From contig NZ_CP049919.1 in the NCBI RefSeq assembly GCF_015624425.1, positions 2,728,001 through 2,792,000 of the forward strand: a DNA stretch of 64,000 nucleotides, written 5' to 3'. Under the pieces are notes generated by a model. It saw nothing but the letters and a program-made list of their open reading frames with translations, had not been told where the DNA came from and searched no databases. Position numbers and translations under genes: made by a program. This DNA is from Roseateles sp. DAIF2. Lineage in GTDB: Bacteria; Pseudomonadota; Gammaproteobacteria; Burkholderiales; Burkholderiaceae_C. How positions within the stretch are numbered: position 1 is the first letter of the stretch; each line of letters starts with the position of its first letter. This document shows, in pieces, positions 19,556 through 28,095 of the stretch.

Positions 19556-20803
19556 TCAGTTGAGCGTGCGTGATCGCGCGCCTGTTGACCAATCATGCAG
19601 CAAGCCCGGAATCATGGCCTCGAAGCGGGCGCCTGCAGGGCCGCTACGGTTCAAGGCTTCGCGGAGTTGCTTTGCACCTCGTGCAAAGCTTTCGTTGGAG
19701 AGGATCTGTCGTGCAGCGAGGTGGATTCTGTTCGAGCTGATCCGGTCTGCCCGTAGCAAGAGGCCAGCGCCGGCATCCGCGATCGCTGCCATATTGAGAA
19801 ACTGGTCAATATTGATGGCAATTCCAAGAATCGGGACTCCCGCTGCTAGCGCTTGTTGACAGGATAGGCTGCCGGCGTTGCAGACCATCAATGCCGAACG
19901 AGAGGCGGCTTCGGTGCCGGGCAGGTAGTCAGTCACTCGCGCATTGCGTGGGATACGGGCGGGCATCGGACCCCCAGCTGTGGAGGCGATGATCTGCACG
20001 GGCAGGTCGGCCAGGGCATCGAGTGCTAGTTGTAGGAGGCTGGCTTGGCCTGAGCTACCTAATGTGAGGTAAATCAGTGGCGGATCTGGTCGGAGCTCAT
20101 CCCACCAGGAGGGGACGGCATCGTGGGGGGACCAAAGAACAGGGCCAATGAAACTATGGCTGGATGGCAGATCGTGCATCGGAAACAACTGAGGCACATC
20201 TGGATAGAGGTTGTAGTCGGCATCCGTATAGGCGCGCTGTAGATCCCCACCAACGGGATGCAGGCCATTTTCGCGGCGTAGCCGGTTGATGCCGGCACAA
20301 TGACGGCGCATTGCAAGGGGTTTTGCTGCAGTAAAAAGGGTCTGCGCTAAAGGTATTGGGAGCCAACGGGTCAGCGGCAGTACGGGGACGGGTAGGCGGA
20401 GGCCAGCGAAGTATGGGCTCCAGTAAGCGTTGGAGATCGCCGCGTAAGGTACGCCGGCAACTCTGGCGCTTACCGCGAGCGACAGCCGGAAGTCGCCGAC
20501 GACCAGATCAGGCTGATAGTCCCGAATCACCGCCAGATCTTCCCTCATATAGCCGCTCAGCACCTCGTAATCGTGATGCGGCCTGCCGGTGGCTAGGGCC
20601 TGCAGGAATTGCTGGCTGCTGATGCTGTGGATCTCTATATTTCGCCAGTTGCCCGGGCTCAGGAAGCGGGCGTAACGTGGGTCACAGGCGATCGCACATT
20701 CGTATCTGGCCGGATCAAGGGCACTGGCGAGTGCGATGGGGCGAGCGACATGGGCCAATGTCACCGCCTCGGCAAAGAACAGAATGCGTTTGGTGCCCGC
20801 CAT
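19556..20803 (-). CDS. GT1-type (UDP-glycosyltransferase/MGT-like) glycosyltransferase
   Basis: A 415-residue GT-B enzyme with MAGTKRILFFAEAVTLAHVARP at the start and a nucleotide-sugar site IYLTLGSSGQ (about 255). The C-terminal block is VCNAGSLSCQQALAAGVPILGIAINIDQFLN, the counterpart of the HCGxxSxxEAxxxGVPxxxxPxxxDQxxN signature of macrolide/sterol-type GT1 enzymes; Asn replaces the usual His. Such enzymes usually glycosylate lipids or small molecules rather than polysaccharides. It lies behind the second prsT in the same direction (73-base gap). Codon use is less GC-rich than in its neighbours. Confidence 0.8.
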   Translation of the reverse strand: MAGTKRILFFAEAVTLAHVARPIALASALDPARYECAIACDPRYARFLSPGNWRNIEIHSISSQQFLQALATGRPHHDYEVLSGYMREDLAVIRDYQPDLVVGDFRLSLAVSARVAGVPYAAISNAYWSPYFAGLRLPVPVLPLTRWLPIPLAQTLFTAAKPLAMRRHCAGINRLRRENGLHPVGGDLQRAYTDADYNLYPDVPQLFPMHDLPSSHSFIGPVLWSPHDAVPSWWDELRPDPPLIYLTLGSSGQASLLQLALDALADLPVQIIASTAGGPMPARIPRNARVTDYLPGTEAASRSALMVCNAGSLSCQQALAAGVPILGIAINIDQFLNMAAIADAGAGLLLRADRISSNRIHLAARQILSNESFARGAKQLREALNRSGPAGARFEAMIPGLLHDWSTGARSRTLN

Positions 20804-20876
20804 TAGGGTTCCTGTTGCTGGGCCAGAGCTGTGCGGCTGAGATGCCCAGCCAGCCGGAAGAGTAACAGCCGCAGCC

Positions 20877-23648
20877 CTAAAGCTGTTTCAGCAATTGCAG
20901 CACTTCCTGTTCATTGCTGAAGATATCGCCTAGTGACCGTAGCTTTTCGAGATGGGTTCTTGCTTGGGTCTTATCGCCGTTCTGGATGAGGATCTTGGCC
21001 AGGGTCAGTTGGAACAAAGGTGTGTCGGGGGCAAGTTCGTGGGCTTTGCGAGCCTTTTCCAGGGCCTTCGGCAGCTCTTTCTCGGCCGCCAGGGCGGTTG
21101 CCCAGGTGTCCAGAACGGCGGGGCTGTTGGGGGATAGGCTTGCTGCCTCTTCCGCCACCTTGGCGGCCCCCGGCTTGCCTTGGCGAAGCATGGCGTAGGC
21201 CAGATTGTTCAGGGCAAGCGAGTCCTTGCGATCCAGAGCCAAGGCTTCTCTGTATCGGGATTCGGCGCCCGCAAAGTCGCCGCCCAAGGCCGCGACGTCG
21301 CCCAGATAGGTGCGCATCTGTCTGTCCTTGGGGTGGTCGTTCAACCAGGTATGAACGAACTGGTCGGCTTCGGCACGTTTCTGTGCCCGCATCAACGAGG
21401 CGTGCAAACGGGTTGCAAGCAACTCCGGACCGTTGCGTTTCAGTCCTTCCCGATAGGCTGATGCTGCTGCATCCCAACGCTTCAAGTCGAACTGAATGTC
21501 TCCCTCATAGGAAAAGCCCAGCGGGTCCTTCGGATGGCGTCCCTGGTAGGCGCGCGCTTGCTCAAGAGCGGCGGGGAACTTCTTGGTCTGGCGCAGCAAA
21601 GCGATCAGATTCTTCTGTGCAATCAGCAAATCGGGACTGATCTCGACGGCCTTCTTTAGGGAGTGGATGGCGTTGTCCATCTGCTTGGCCACGATCTGTG
21701 CATCGGCCAAACGCACCAGCGGCCGGGCCTGCTTGGGTTGCAGCAGCGCGAGTTTATTGAACGTATTGATGGCCTGGTTGTAGTCCCCACCCTCCAGCTG
21801 CGCGCGTCCAAGGGCATCGAGTATTTCGGGGTGATTGGGGACCGCGGTATTGGCCGCCTGTGCCGTAGCCAACGCGGTCTTGATGTCCTGGCTTGCCAGT
21901 TGATGCGCGATCAGCAACAGCCTGGGGCCGGGCTCGGCCGGTGCTTGCTTGATGGCCTTCTCAAGCAATTGGCTGACTTGCTCTTTCGGTGCTCCGGTCT
22001 GGGCGCGCAACTCGGCGACCGCGAGAGTCGCACGCATATTGTCTGGATCGGCCGCGAGCAGGGTTTCGTACCGCTTTAGCGCTGCCTGGGGCTGGCGGGC
22101 CTGTAGATCGAGCGAGGCGAGGGCCGCGGCAGCGGGGAAGTACTTGGGGTCGCGGGCCAGTGCCGTCTCGAAGCTCTTGCGCGCTGCATTGGTGTCGTTG
22201 CGCAGCAGATGAATGCGTCCGCGCATTTCCTCCGGCAGAGGCTTGTCGGGGATTTTCTTTTCCAGTGCATCGATGGCGCGCAAGGCGGCATCGACCTGTC
22301 GACGCGCCATATGGGCGCTGACCAGGGCGATGTCGGCCGAGGTGTCGCGCTCGTCCGCGCTGGCGATGTTGCTCAGCTCGTCGATGGCCTGGGCGCTTTC
22401 TCCCTTGGCCAGGCGATTCAGTGCCAGTGCAGTGCGGACCTTGCTGTCCTTGGGATCGAGCCGGGCGGCCTGTTTGAAGAGGGCTTCGGAAGCCTTGGGG
22501 TCGCCATTTTGCAAATGGGCTTGCGCAGCCAGCGACAGCATGGCTGCGTCGGTAGAGCCTTCCTGCAGCCCGGGCTTCAGGGTGGTCAGGGCTTTCTGCG
22601 CTTGGCCGGTTCGCAACTGAACCTGGGCGAGCAGCCGTCGAGCATCCAGCAGATCTGGGGCCTGCTGCAGGCTCTTGCTCAAATAGGTTTCCGCCTGCAG
22701 CAGTGAGCCGTTCTGGGCCTCAATCGTGCCGGCCAGTTGCAATATCCGCCCGGTCTCGCCACCGCGGCTCATCAACTGCAGGAGGATTTCCTTGGCGGTT
22801 TTCAGATCACCCCCTTGATAGGCCTGTTGGGCTTGCAGGAAGCGCGTCTGAGGGTGAGTGGGGTGACTCTTCTTGAGCTGATCCAGCTGCTGCTGAGCGG
22901 CCTTCTGATCCTTGTTCAGTTGCGCGATCGAGTACAGCGCGGATCGAGCCAGCACATGGTCCTGCTGCAAGCTCAGTACATGCTGATAGGCCTGAGTGGC
23001 GCCAGCCACATCGCGCTGGCTGAACAGCTTGATGTCGGCTTGCAGCAGCCAAGCTTCAATGTTCTTGGGCTCGCGAGCCAGGACCTGGTCGATGATGACC
23101 AGCGATGCGGAGGGATCGGCCGCACTCTCTAGTCTGGCCTTGGCCAGCAGGGCCGGCGAGAACTGCGGGGAGTCCTTCAGCACGGTCTGCAGCAGCGTCT
23201 TGGCCTTGTCGAGGTCGCCGGCCCGGGAATGGGCGCGGGCCACCGAGGTGCGCAGATCCGCATTGGCAGCCACGGTGTCCAGCACCTGGGAAGAAAATTC
23301 CTCGATCAGGCGGGCCGGTGCGATGACCTCAAGGCTGGCACGCGCCAGCAGAGGCACCAGCTCCGTCGGCGAGTATTTGAGCTGCTGGGCCTTGCGCAGT
23401 TCGATGATGGCCGTGCCATAGTCGCCCTTGTCGAACAGGGCCTTGCCGAGCAGGAAGCGGGCCTCGGCCGAGTTCGGGTTCTGCTGCAGGGCATTCTTGA
23501 ACTCGATCAGGGCGGCATTCAGATCACCCTTGCCGCTCAGCTGCTTGCCGGACACGATCAGGTCCTGCTCGCTCTTGCCCAGACAGCCGGCAAGGAGGGC
23601 TGCACTCAGCAGCAGGCTCAGGCGGGCTCGCCCGGAAAGTTCTTTCAT
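20877..23648 (-). CDS. prsT: TPR lipoprotein PrsT (copy 2)
   Basis: A 923-residue paralogue of the protein at 14032-16824: the same lipobox (LLAGC, Cys22), the same opening SGKQLSGKGDLNAALIEFKNALQQ, repeat register, and end ALNNLAYAMLRQG ... LRSLGD near the C-terminus. The ATG at 23648 begins the signal peptide and has GGAG upstream; a longer frame to 23741 is not conserved. It lies opposite to copy 1, beside the PEP-CTERM gene. It may be a specialised version for that protein or a second export line. Confidence 0.92.
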   Translation of the reverse strand: MKELSGRARLSLLLSAALLAGCLGKSEQDLIVSGKQLSGKGDLNAALIEFKNALQQNPNSAEARFLLGKALFDKGDYGTAIIELRKAQQLKYSPTELVPLLARASLEVIAPARLIEEFSSQVLDTVAANADLRTSVARAHSRAGDLDKAKTLLQTVLKDSPQFSPALLAKARLESAADPSASLVIIDQVLAREPKNIEAWLLQADIKLFSQRDVAGATQAYQHVLSLQQDHVLARSALYSIAQLNKDQKAAQQQLDQLKKSHPTHPQTRFLQAQQAYQGGDLKTAKEILLQLMSRGGETGRILQLAGTIEAQNGSLLQAETYLSKSLQQAPDLLDARRLLAQVQLRTGQAQKALTTLKPGLQEGSTDAAMLSLAAQAHLQNGDPKASEALFKQAARLDPKDSKVRTALALNRLAKGESAQAIDELSNIASADERDTSADIALVSAHMARRQVDAALRAIDALEKKIPDKPLPEEMRGRIHLLRNDTNAARKSFETALARDPKYFPAAAALASLDLQARQPQAALKRYETLLAADPDNMRATLAVAELRAQTGAPKEQVSQLLEKAIKQAPAEPGPRLLLIAHQLASQDIKTALATAQAANTAVPNHPEILDALGRAQLEGGDYNQAINTFNKLALLQPKQARPLVRLADAQIVAKQMDNAIHSLKKAVEISPDLLIAQKNLIALLRQTKKFPAALEQARAYQGRHPKDPLGFSYEGDIQFDLKRWDAAASAYREGLKRNGPELLATRLHASLMRAQKRAEADQFVHTWLNDHPKDRQMRTYLGDVAALGGDFAGAESRYREALALDRKDSLALNNLAYAMLRQGKPGAAKVAEEAASLSPNSPAVLDTWATALAAEKELPKALEKARKAHELAPDTPLFQLTLAKILIQNGDKTQARTHLEKLRSLGDIFSNEQEVLQLLKQL

Positions 23649-23707
23649 CGATTCGCTCCGCTCAACAGAACTCGGACCATGGGGTCGGCTCGCGATACAA
23701 AACCAGG

Positions 23708-25501
23708 ATGTGGGCAGGAGCGCAAGAATGCGTCTGCTCACCGGATTTCACCGAACGGTCGATTGTGCCCAGATGCCGAGCCTGTGACCGGGCTTATCGG
23801 TCGGGCGGCACCCCCACGAATGGTGGGGCTTCGGTTCTTGCTGCCGAGAGTGAAAACCCCGAGGCGTTGTTAGCATTCGGCCGGCTGTCCAGCGGTCGGC
23901 GGCGTGGGGAAGGTTTGGATAAGGCAACAACACTCAACATCACGGCGCGCCAGCAAGCGGTGAGGGCGGTGCACCGGCCGAAATCCGTCAGGGATGTGGT
24001 CGAGCTGGTGCGGCAGGCACACCAGGGGCGGCGCCGGCTCTACCCGGTTTCGACCGGGCTCAACTGGGGTTATGGCTCCGGTTCGCCGGTGATGCCGGAT
24101 TGCGAGCTGGTCGACCTCAGTGAGATGGATCGGATCCGCAATGAGCCGGGCCGCGATGACGGCGAGCCGGGTGTGCGGCCTTACTCGGCAAACAACCCGG
24201 TCGCCCTGATTGAGCCCGGGGTGACCCAGGGACAACTCTATGACTCGCTGCAGCGCCATTGCCCGGCGCTGACTTTCAATGTGACGGGATCGGCGCGGGG
24301 GACCAGCCTGTTGGGCAACGCGCTCGACCGCGGGGTCGGCTACCTGGGGCCGCGGCGCGAGGACCTGTTTGCGCTGGAGGTCGTGACCGGCACCGGGCAG
24401 GTGCTGCGTACCGGCTTTCGGCGCCTCGGGGAAGGCTCGCCCCTGGCTCATACCCATCCCTACGGCCTCGGGCCGATGCTGGATGGTCTCTTCTTTCAGG
24501 GCAACTTTGGCATCGTGACCAGCGCCTGCTTCCGGTTGCTGCCGCAGCCACCCTGCCGGGTGGCGGTGTCGCTGGCCCTGCGCCGGCCGGAGGATCTGCC
24601 GCGGCTGATCGACGGGCTGGCGGCGCTGAAGCGCGAAGGCGTGATGAGTTCGGTGACCCATATCGGCAACCGGGTGCGCACCCAGGCCAGCATGATGAGT
24701 GGCATCTCGGGCTATCTGGCCGAGCATTGCGGGCTGGCCGGAGCGGAACTGGAGATGCAGGCACAGGCCGCGCTGCTGCGCGTGGCGCCCTATGAATGGG
24801 CCAGTCTGGGTGGAGTCTCGGGTACCAAGGGGCAGGTGCGCGCGGCGATTGCAGAGGTGCGCTCTCGTCTGGGTGGATTGGCGCGTATCACCCTGGTCGA
24901 CGATGCCAAGCTGGCGCTGGGCTACGGTCTGCTGCACCGTCTGCGCTTCCTGCCGTTTGCGCGCGCCAATGCCGCGGCGATCGCGGCGATCCGGCCTCTG
25001 CATGGGTTGGCTTCCGGGGTGCCGACCGATGCGGCCATCGACAACCTGACCTGGCGTTTCGGCGCGGCCGGCTTGCCGGCAACCCAGCTGGATCAAACCA
25101 ATTGCGGCCTGCTCTTCATCAATCCGGCGCTACCGATGGATGGTGCTTTTGCGGCGGCTACGGTTGAAGCGATGAAAACGGTAGCTCAGGGTTTTGGGCA
25201 TGAGCTTTATGTGACGCTCAATATAGAGACCCCTAGTTCATTGGTAGCGGTGGCGAATCTGTTGTTTGACCGTAGCAAGCCGGATGCGGTGGCGCGAGCC
25301 CTGCGTTGTGCCGACGCCTTGTATGAATGCATCCGGAGGCGCGGCCTGGAGGTCTATCGCGCGCGGGCGGACATGATGGAACAGGTCGTGCGTTCCGGCG
25401 ATCCATTCTGGGAAACCCTAAGGTCTCTGAAGTCGGTGCTGGATCCCCATGACGTGATCGCGCCCGGTCGCTACAACTTGCCATTGTTTTCTACGCCCTA
25501 G
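23708..25501 (+). CDS. VAO/PCMH-type FAD-dependent oxidoreductase
   Basis: A flavoprotein of the vanillyl-alcohol oxidase / p-cresol methylhydroxylase class. It has a PCMH-type FAD-binding domain (RRLYPVSTGLNWGYGSG; LIEPGVTQGQLYDSLQ; TGSARGTSLLGNALDRGVGY; QGNFGIVTSACFRLLPQP) and the C-terminal IAPGRYNL seen in the family. Substrates of the class are phenolic or alcohol side chains; the substrate here is unknown. Up to 597 residues are open, but the first ~50-70 look non-native. A TTG at 23915 with GGGGAAGG in front is a plausible real start, so the 5' boundary is uncertain. No cytochrome partner gene is adjacent. The gene stands alone between prsT2 and the export block. Confidence 0.78.
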   Translation: MWAGAQECVCSPDFTERSIVPRCRACDRAYRSGGTPTNGGASVLAAESENPEALLAFGRLSSGRRRGEGLDKATTLNITARQQAVRAVHRPKSVRDVVELVRQAHQGRRRLYPVSTGLNWGYGSGSPVMPDCELVDLSEMDRIRNEPGRDDGEPGVRPYSANNPVALIEPGVTQGQLYDSLQRHCPALTFNVTGSARGTSLLGNALDRGVGYLGPRREDLFALEVVTGTGQVLRTGFRRLGEGSPLAHTHPYGLGPMLDGLFFQGNFGIVTSACFRLLPQPPCRVAVSLALRRPEDLPRLIDGLAALKREGVMSSVTHIGNRVRTQASMMSGISGYLAEHCGLAGAELEMQAQAALLRVAPYEWASLGGVSGTKGQVRAAIAEVRSRLGGLARITLVDDAKLALGYGLLHRLRFLPFARANAAAIAAIRPLHGLASGVPTDAAIDNLTWRFGAAGLPATQLDQTNCGLLFINPALPMDGAFAAATVEAMKTVAQGFGHELYVTLNIETPSSLVAVANLLFDRSKPDAVARALRCADALYECIRRRGLEVYRARADMMEQVVRSGDPFWETLRSLKSVLDPHDVIAPGRYNLPLFSTP

Positions 25502-25677
25502 GTGCACCTAATCAAGGGATACCCGCAGGTGGTTCAATGCGGTGCAATGGGGAATGGGTGATGTCGGAGCCGGATTTCTCCATTTCGACATTGGAATCGT
25601 GTGAAAGTCCGCATGGGCGCAAATACAAACCATTAGATCTGCCTGTGGATTCGCCGATACGCTATGGCATCATCGGT

Positions 25678-25693
25678 CGGCATCAGCTCAGCA
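25678..25693 (+). promoter_or_regulatory. weak sigma-54 promoter candidate before the export block
   Basis: CGGCATCAGCTCAGCA has GG and GC at the right ten-base spacing, with CGGCA for the -24 and CAGCA for the -12. It lies about 90 bases before the gene at 25785 in a 283-base gap that holds nothing else recognisable. Confidence 0.3.
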
Positions 25694-25784
25694 TATGTCT
25701 TGTGATTTGGGGTGTGACACAAGCGGCGGCGATGGCCCGCATGCATCCATCAATGTTGTTTGTCGAATCAACAGAGGACGAGCT

Positions 25785-26423
25785 TTGAATACCAGAATTG
25801 CCTTCATTCCCCGTGGCCTGCGTCTGGCCGCTCTGTGCGTGGTGGCCGCCGTGCTGGCCGGATGTGCCGGGTTCGGTGGCAACAAGTTTCCCGCGGCGCC
25901 GGTGTCCGCCTCGACCGAGGACTACAGCTATATCGTGGGCCCGGGCGACAGCCTGAACATCATCGTCTGGCGCAACCCCGAGCTGTCGACCGTGGTGCCG
26001 GTGCGGCCGGACGGCAAGATCTCCACGCCGCTGGTCGACGAGATCGTGGCCCAGGGCAAGAATTCGGTCGAGATCGCGCGCGACATCGAAAAGCAGTTGA
26101 GCAAGTATGTGCGCGACCCGGTGGTCACGGTGATCGTCACCGCCTTCGTTGGCCCCTACAGCGAGCAGATCCGCGTTGTCGGCGAAGCGGCGAAGCCCCA
26201 GTTCCTGCCCTATAAGCAGAAGATGACCCTGCTGGACGTCATGATCGCCGTCGGCGGCTTGACCGACTTTGCCGCCGGCAACCAGGCAACCATCCTGCGC
26301 ACCGGCGACGGCAACAAGCAGTACTCGGTGCGCCTGTCCGATCTGCTCAAGCGCGGCGATGTTGCGGCCAATGTCGAGATGCGGCCCGGCGATATCCTGA
26401 TCATTCCGCAGAGCTTCTTCTGA
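25785..26423 (+). CDS. polysaccharide export lipoprotein, XrtA/PEP-CTERM type (Wza-like, EpsA)
   Basis: A 212-residue outer-membrane export protein (TIGR03027-type). The signal peptide ends AAVLAGC with Cys27, followed by a poly-export domain (SYIVGPGDSLNIIVWRNPEL) and an SLBB domain (EQIRVVGEAAKP, LLDVMIAVGGL). It would form the outer-membrane channel for the polymer with the chain-length protein. The start is a TTG (25785) with GAGG upstream; the in-frame ATG at 25695 would put 30 residues before the lipoprotein signal. Confidence 0.9.
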   Translation: MNTRIAFIPRGLRLAALCVVAAVLAGCAGFGGNKFPAAPVSASTEDYSYIVGPGDSLNIIVWRNPELSTVVPVRPDGKISTPLVDEIVAQGKNSVEIARDIEKQLSKYVRDPVVTVIVTAFVGPYSEQIRVVGEAAKPQFLPYKQKMTLLDVMIAVGGLTDFAAGNQATILRTGDGNKQYSVRLSDLLKRGDVAANVEMRPGDILIIPQSFF

Positions 26424-26445
26424 GGAGGCACGGTTCCGACCCGCA

Positions 26446-26466
26446 CCCCTGGAGCTATCTCCGGGG
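26446..26466 (+). other. hairpin between export gene and chain-length gene
   Basis: CCCC-T-GGAG-ctat-CTCC-GGGG forms a stem with a single bulged T in the 91-base gap. There is no T-run, so it is a possible attenuator or RNA-stability element only. Confidence 0.35.
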
Positions 26467-26514
26467 GCTCTTGATGTTCAGCCGGCGCGTCGTGTTCAGC
26501 CCGACCGTATCTCG

Positions 26515-28095
26515 ATGGATTTATTGATTGCCCAGATTCTTTCCATTGCGCGCAGCATGTGGAAATACCGCTGGCCCGCGGTTCTCGTGGCCTGGGTGGC
26601 GGGTGCCGTTGGTGCGGGGGTCGTGTTCATGATGCCCGACCGTTACGAGGCCAGCGCCCGCATCTATGTGGACACTCAGTCCATCTTGAAGCCGCTGATG
26701 TCCGGGCTGGCCGTGCAGCCCAATGTCGAGCAACAGGTGGTGATGCTGAGCCGCACGCTGATCAGCCGGCCCAATGTCGAGAAGCTGGTGCGCATGGCCG
26801 ATCTGGACCTGAAGAGCCAGTCCAAGGCCCAGCAGGAAGCGATGATCGACTCGGTCACCAAGGCGCTGTCGATCCAGAGCACGGGACGAGACAACCTCTA
26901 TACCTTGGCGTACCGGGACAGCGATCCGGAGACAGCCAAGCGGGTGGTGCAATCGCTGGTCTCGATCTTCGTCGAGTCCAGCCTGGGCGCGAGCCGCAAG
27001 GACACCGCGACCGCCGCGACCTTCATCAACGAACAGATCAAGAACTACGAGACCAAGCTGGAGGAGGCCGAGGGTCGCCTGAAGGAGTTCCGGCTGCGCA
27101 ATATCCAGATGATGTCGGGTGATGGCAAGGATTCCGCGTCCAGACTGAGCGAGCTCAGCGGCCAGTTGGAGCGTTCCCGGCTGGAGTTGCGCGAGGCCGA
27201 GAACGCACGCGACGCGGCGAAACAGCAGCTGGCTGGTGAGCGCTCCCGCAACGCCGGCGGTACCACGCAGAGTCTGCTCCAGGAGTCGTCGCTGAACATA
27301 GCGACGCCCGAGATCGATGCACGCCTGGACGCCCAGCGCCGCAACCTGGATGCGCTGCTGCAGCGCTATACCGAGCAGCATCCCGACATCATCAGCACGC
27401 GCAAGCTGATCAAGGATCTGGAGGAGCAGAAGACCAAGGAGGTGGCCGAGTTGCGCAAGGCCGCGCTGGCGGCGCCTCAGGCCGGTGGTGCAGGCGGCAG
27501 CATGATGCAGCAGGAAATGGCCCGGATGCTGGCCGCCGCCGAGGTGCAGGTAGCCTCCTTGCGTGCTCGTGTGGCGGAGTATTCGAGCCGCTATTCGCAG
27601 GCGATGGCGGCGATGAAAACCTCGCCGCAGTTGGAAGCCGAGGCTGCCCAGCTCAATCGCGACTATGCGATCCACAAGAAGAACTACGAGGACCTGGTGG
27701 CCCGGCGCGAGTCGGCCGCGATCTCGGGAGAACTCGATGTTGCTTCCGGTGTGGCGGACTTCCGCCTGATCGATCCGCCGCGCGCCTCGTCCAAGCCGGT
27801 GGCGCCGAATCGGCTGCTGCTGCTGGGCGGTGCGCTCGCGGTCGCGCTGGGCGCCGGGTTGTTCACCGCATTTGCTGCCAGCCAGTTGCGGCCGGTGTTC
27901 CATGATGGCAACGAACTGCGCCTACGCACCGAGCTGCCCGTGCTGGGGGTGGTGTCGCGCCTGGCGACACCGGGTGAGCGCCGTCGCGAGCGCATCGACC
28001 TGCTGCGCTTTGGCGCGGCCTCGGGCGGGTTGATCGGCGTGTATGCGCTGGGCCTGGTGGTGATGGCGATTCTGATTAGCAGACAGGCGGGTTGA
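26515..28095 (+). CDS. chain-length determinant protein (Wzz/PCP family, EPS)
   Basis: A 526-residue inner-membrane co-polymerase (TIGR03007-type). It has an N-terminal membrane helix (about 15-40), the Wzz motif DRYEASARIYVDTQ, a long periplasmic coiled coil (about 165-400), a second helix near 440 (LLLLGGALAVALGAG) and a further hydrophobic C-terminal helix (about 500-522). It sets polymer length with the tyrosine kinase that follows directly (TGAATG). No kinase domain is fused. Confidence 0.92.
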   Translation: MDLLIAQILSIARSMWKYRWPAVLVAWVAGAVGAGVVFMMPDRYEASARIYVDTQSILKPLMSGLAVQPNVEQQVVMLSRTLISRPNVEKLVRMADLDLKSQSKAQQEAMIDSVTKALSIQSTGRDNLYTLAYRDSDPETAKRVVQSLVSIFVESSLGASRKDTATAATFINEQIKNYETKLEEAEGRLKEFRLRNIQMMSGDGKDSASRLSELSGQLERSRLELREAENARDAAKQQLAGERSRNAGGTTQSLLQESSLNIATPEIDARLDAQRRNLDALLQRYTEQHPDIISTRKLIKDLEEQKTKEVAELRKAALAAPQAGGAGGSMMQQEMARMLAAAEVQVASLRARVAEYSSRYSQAMAAMKTSPQLEAEAAQLNRDYAIHKKNYEDLVARRESAAISGELDVASGVADFRLIDPPRASSKPVAPNRLLLLGGALAVALGAGLFTAFAASQLRPVFHDGNELRLRTELPVLGVVSRLATPGERRRERIDLLRFGAASGGLIGVYALGLVVMAILISRQAG

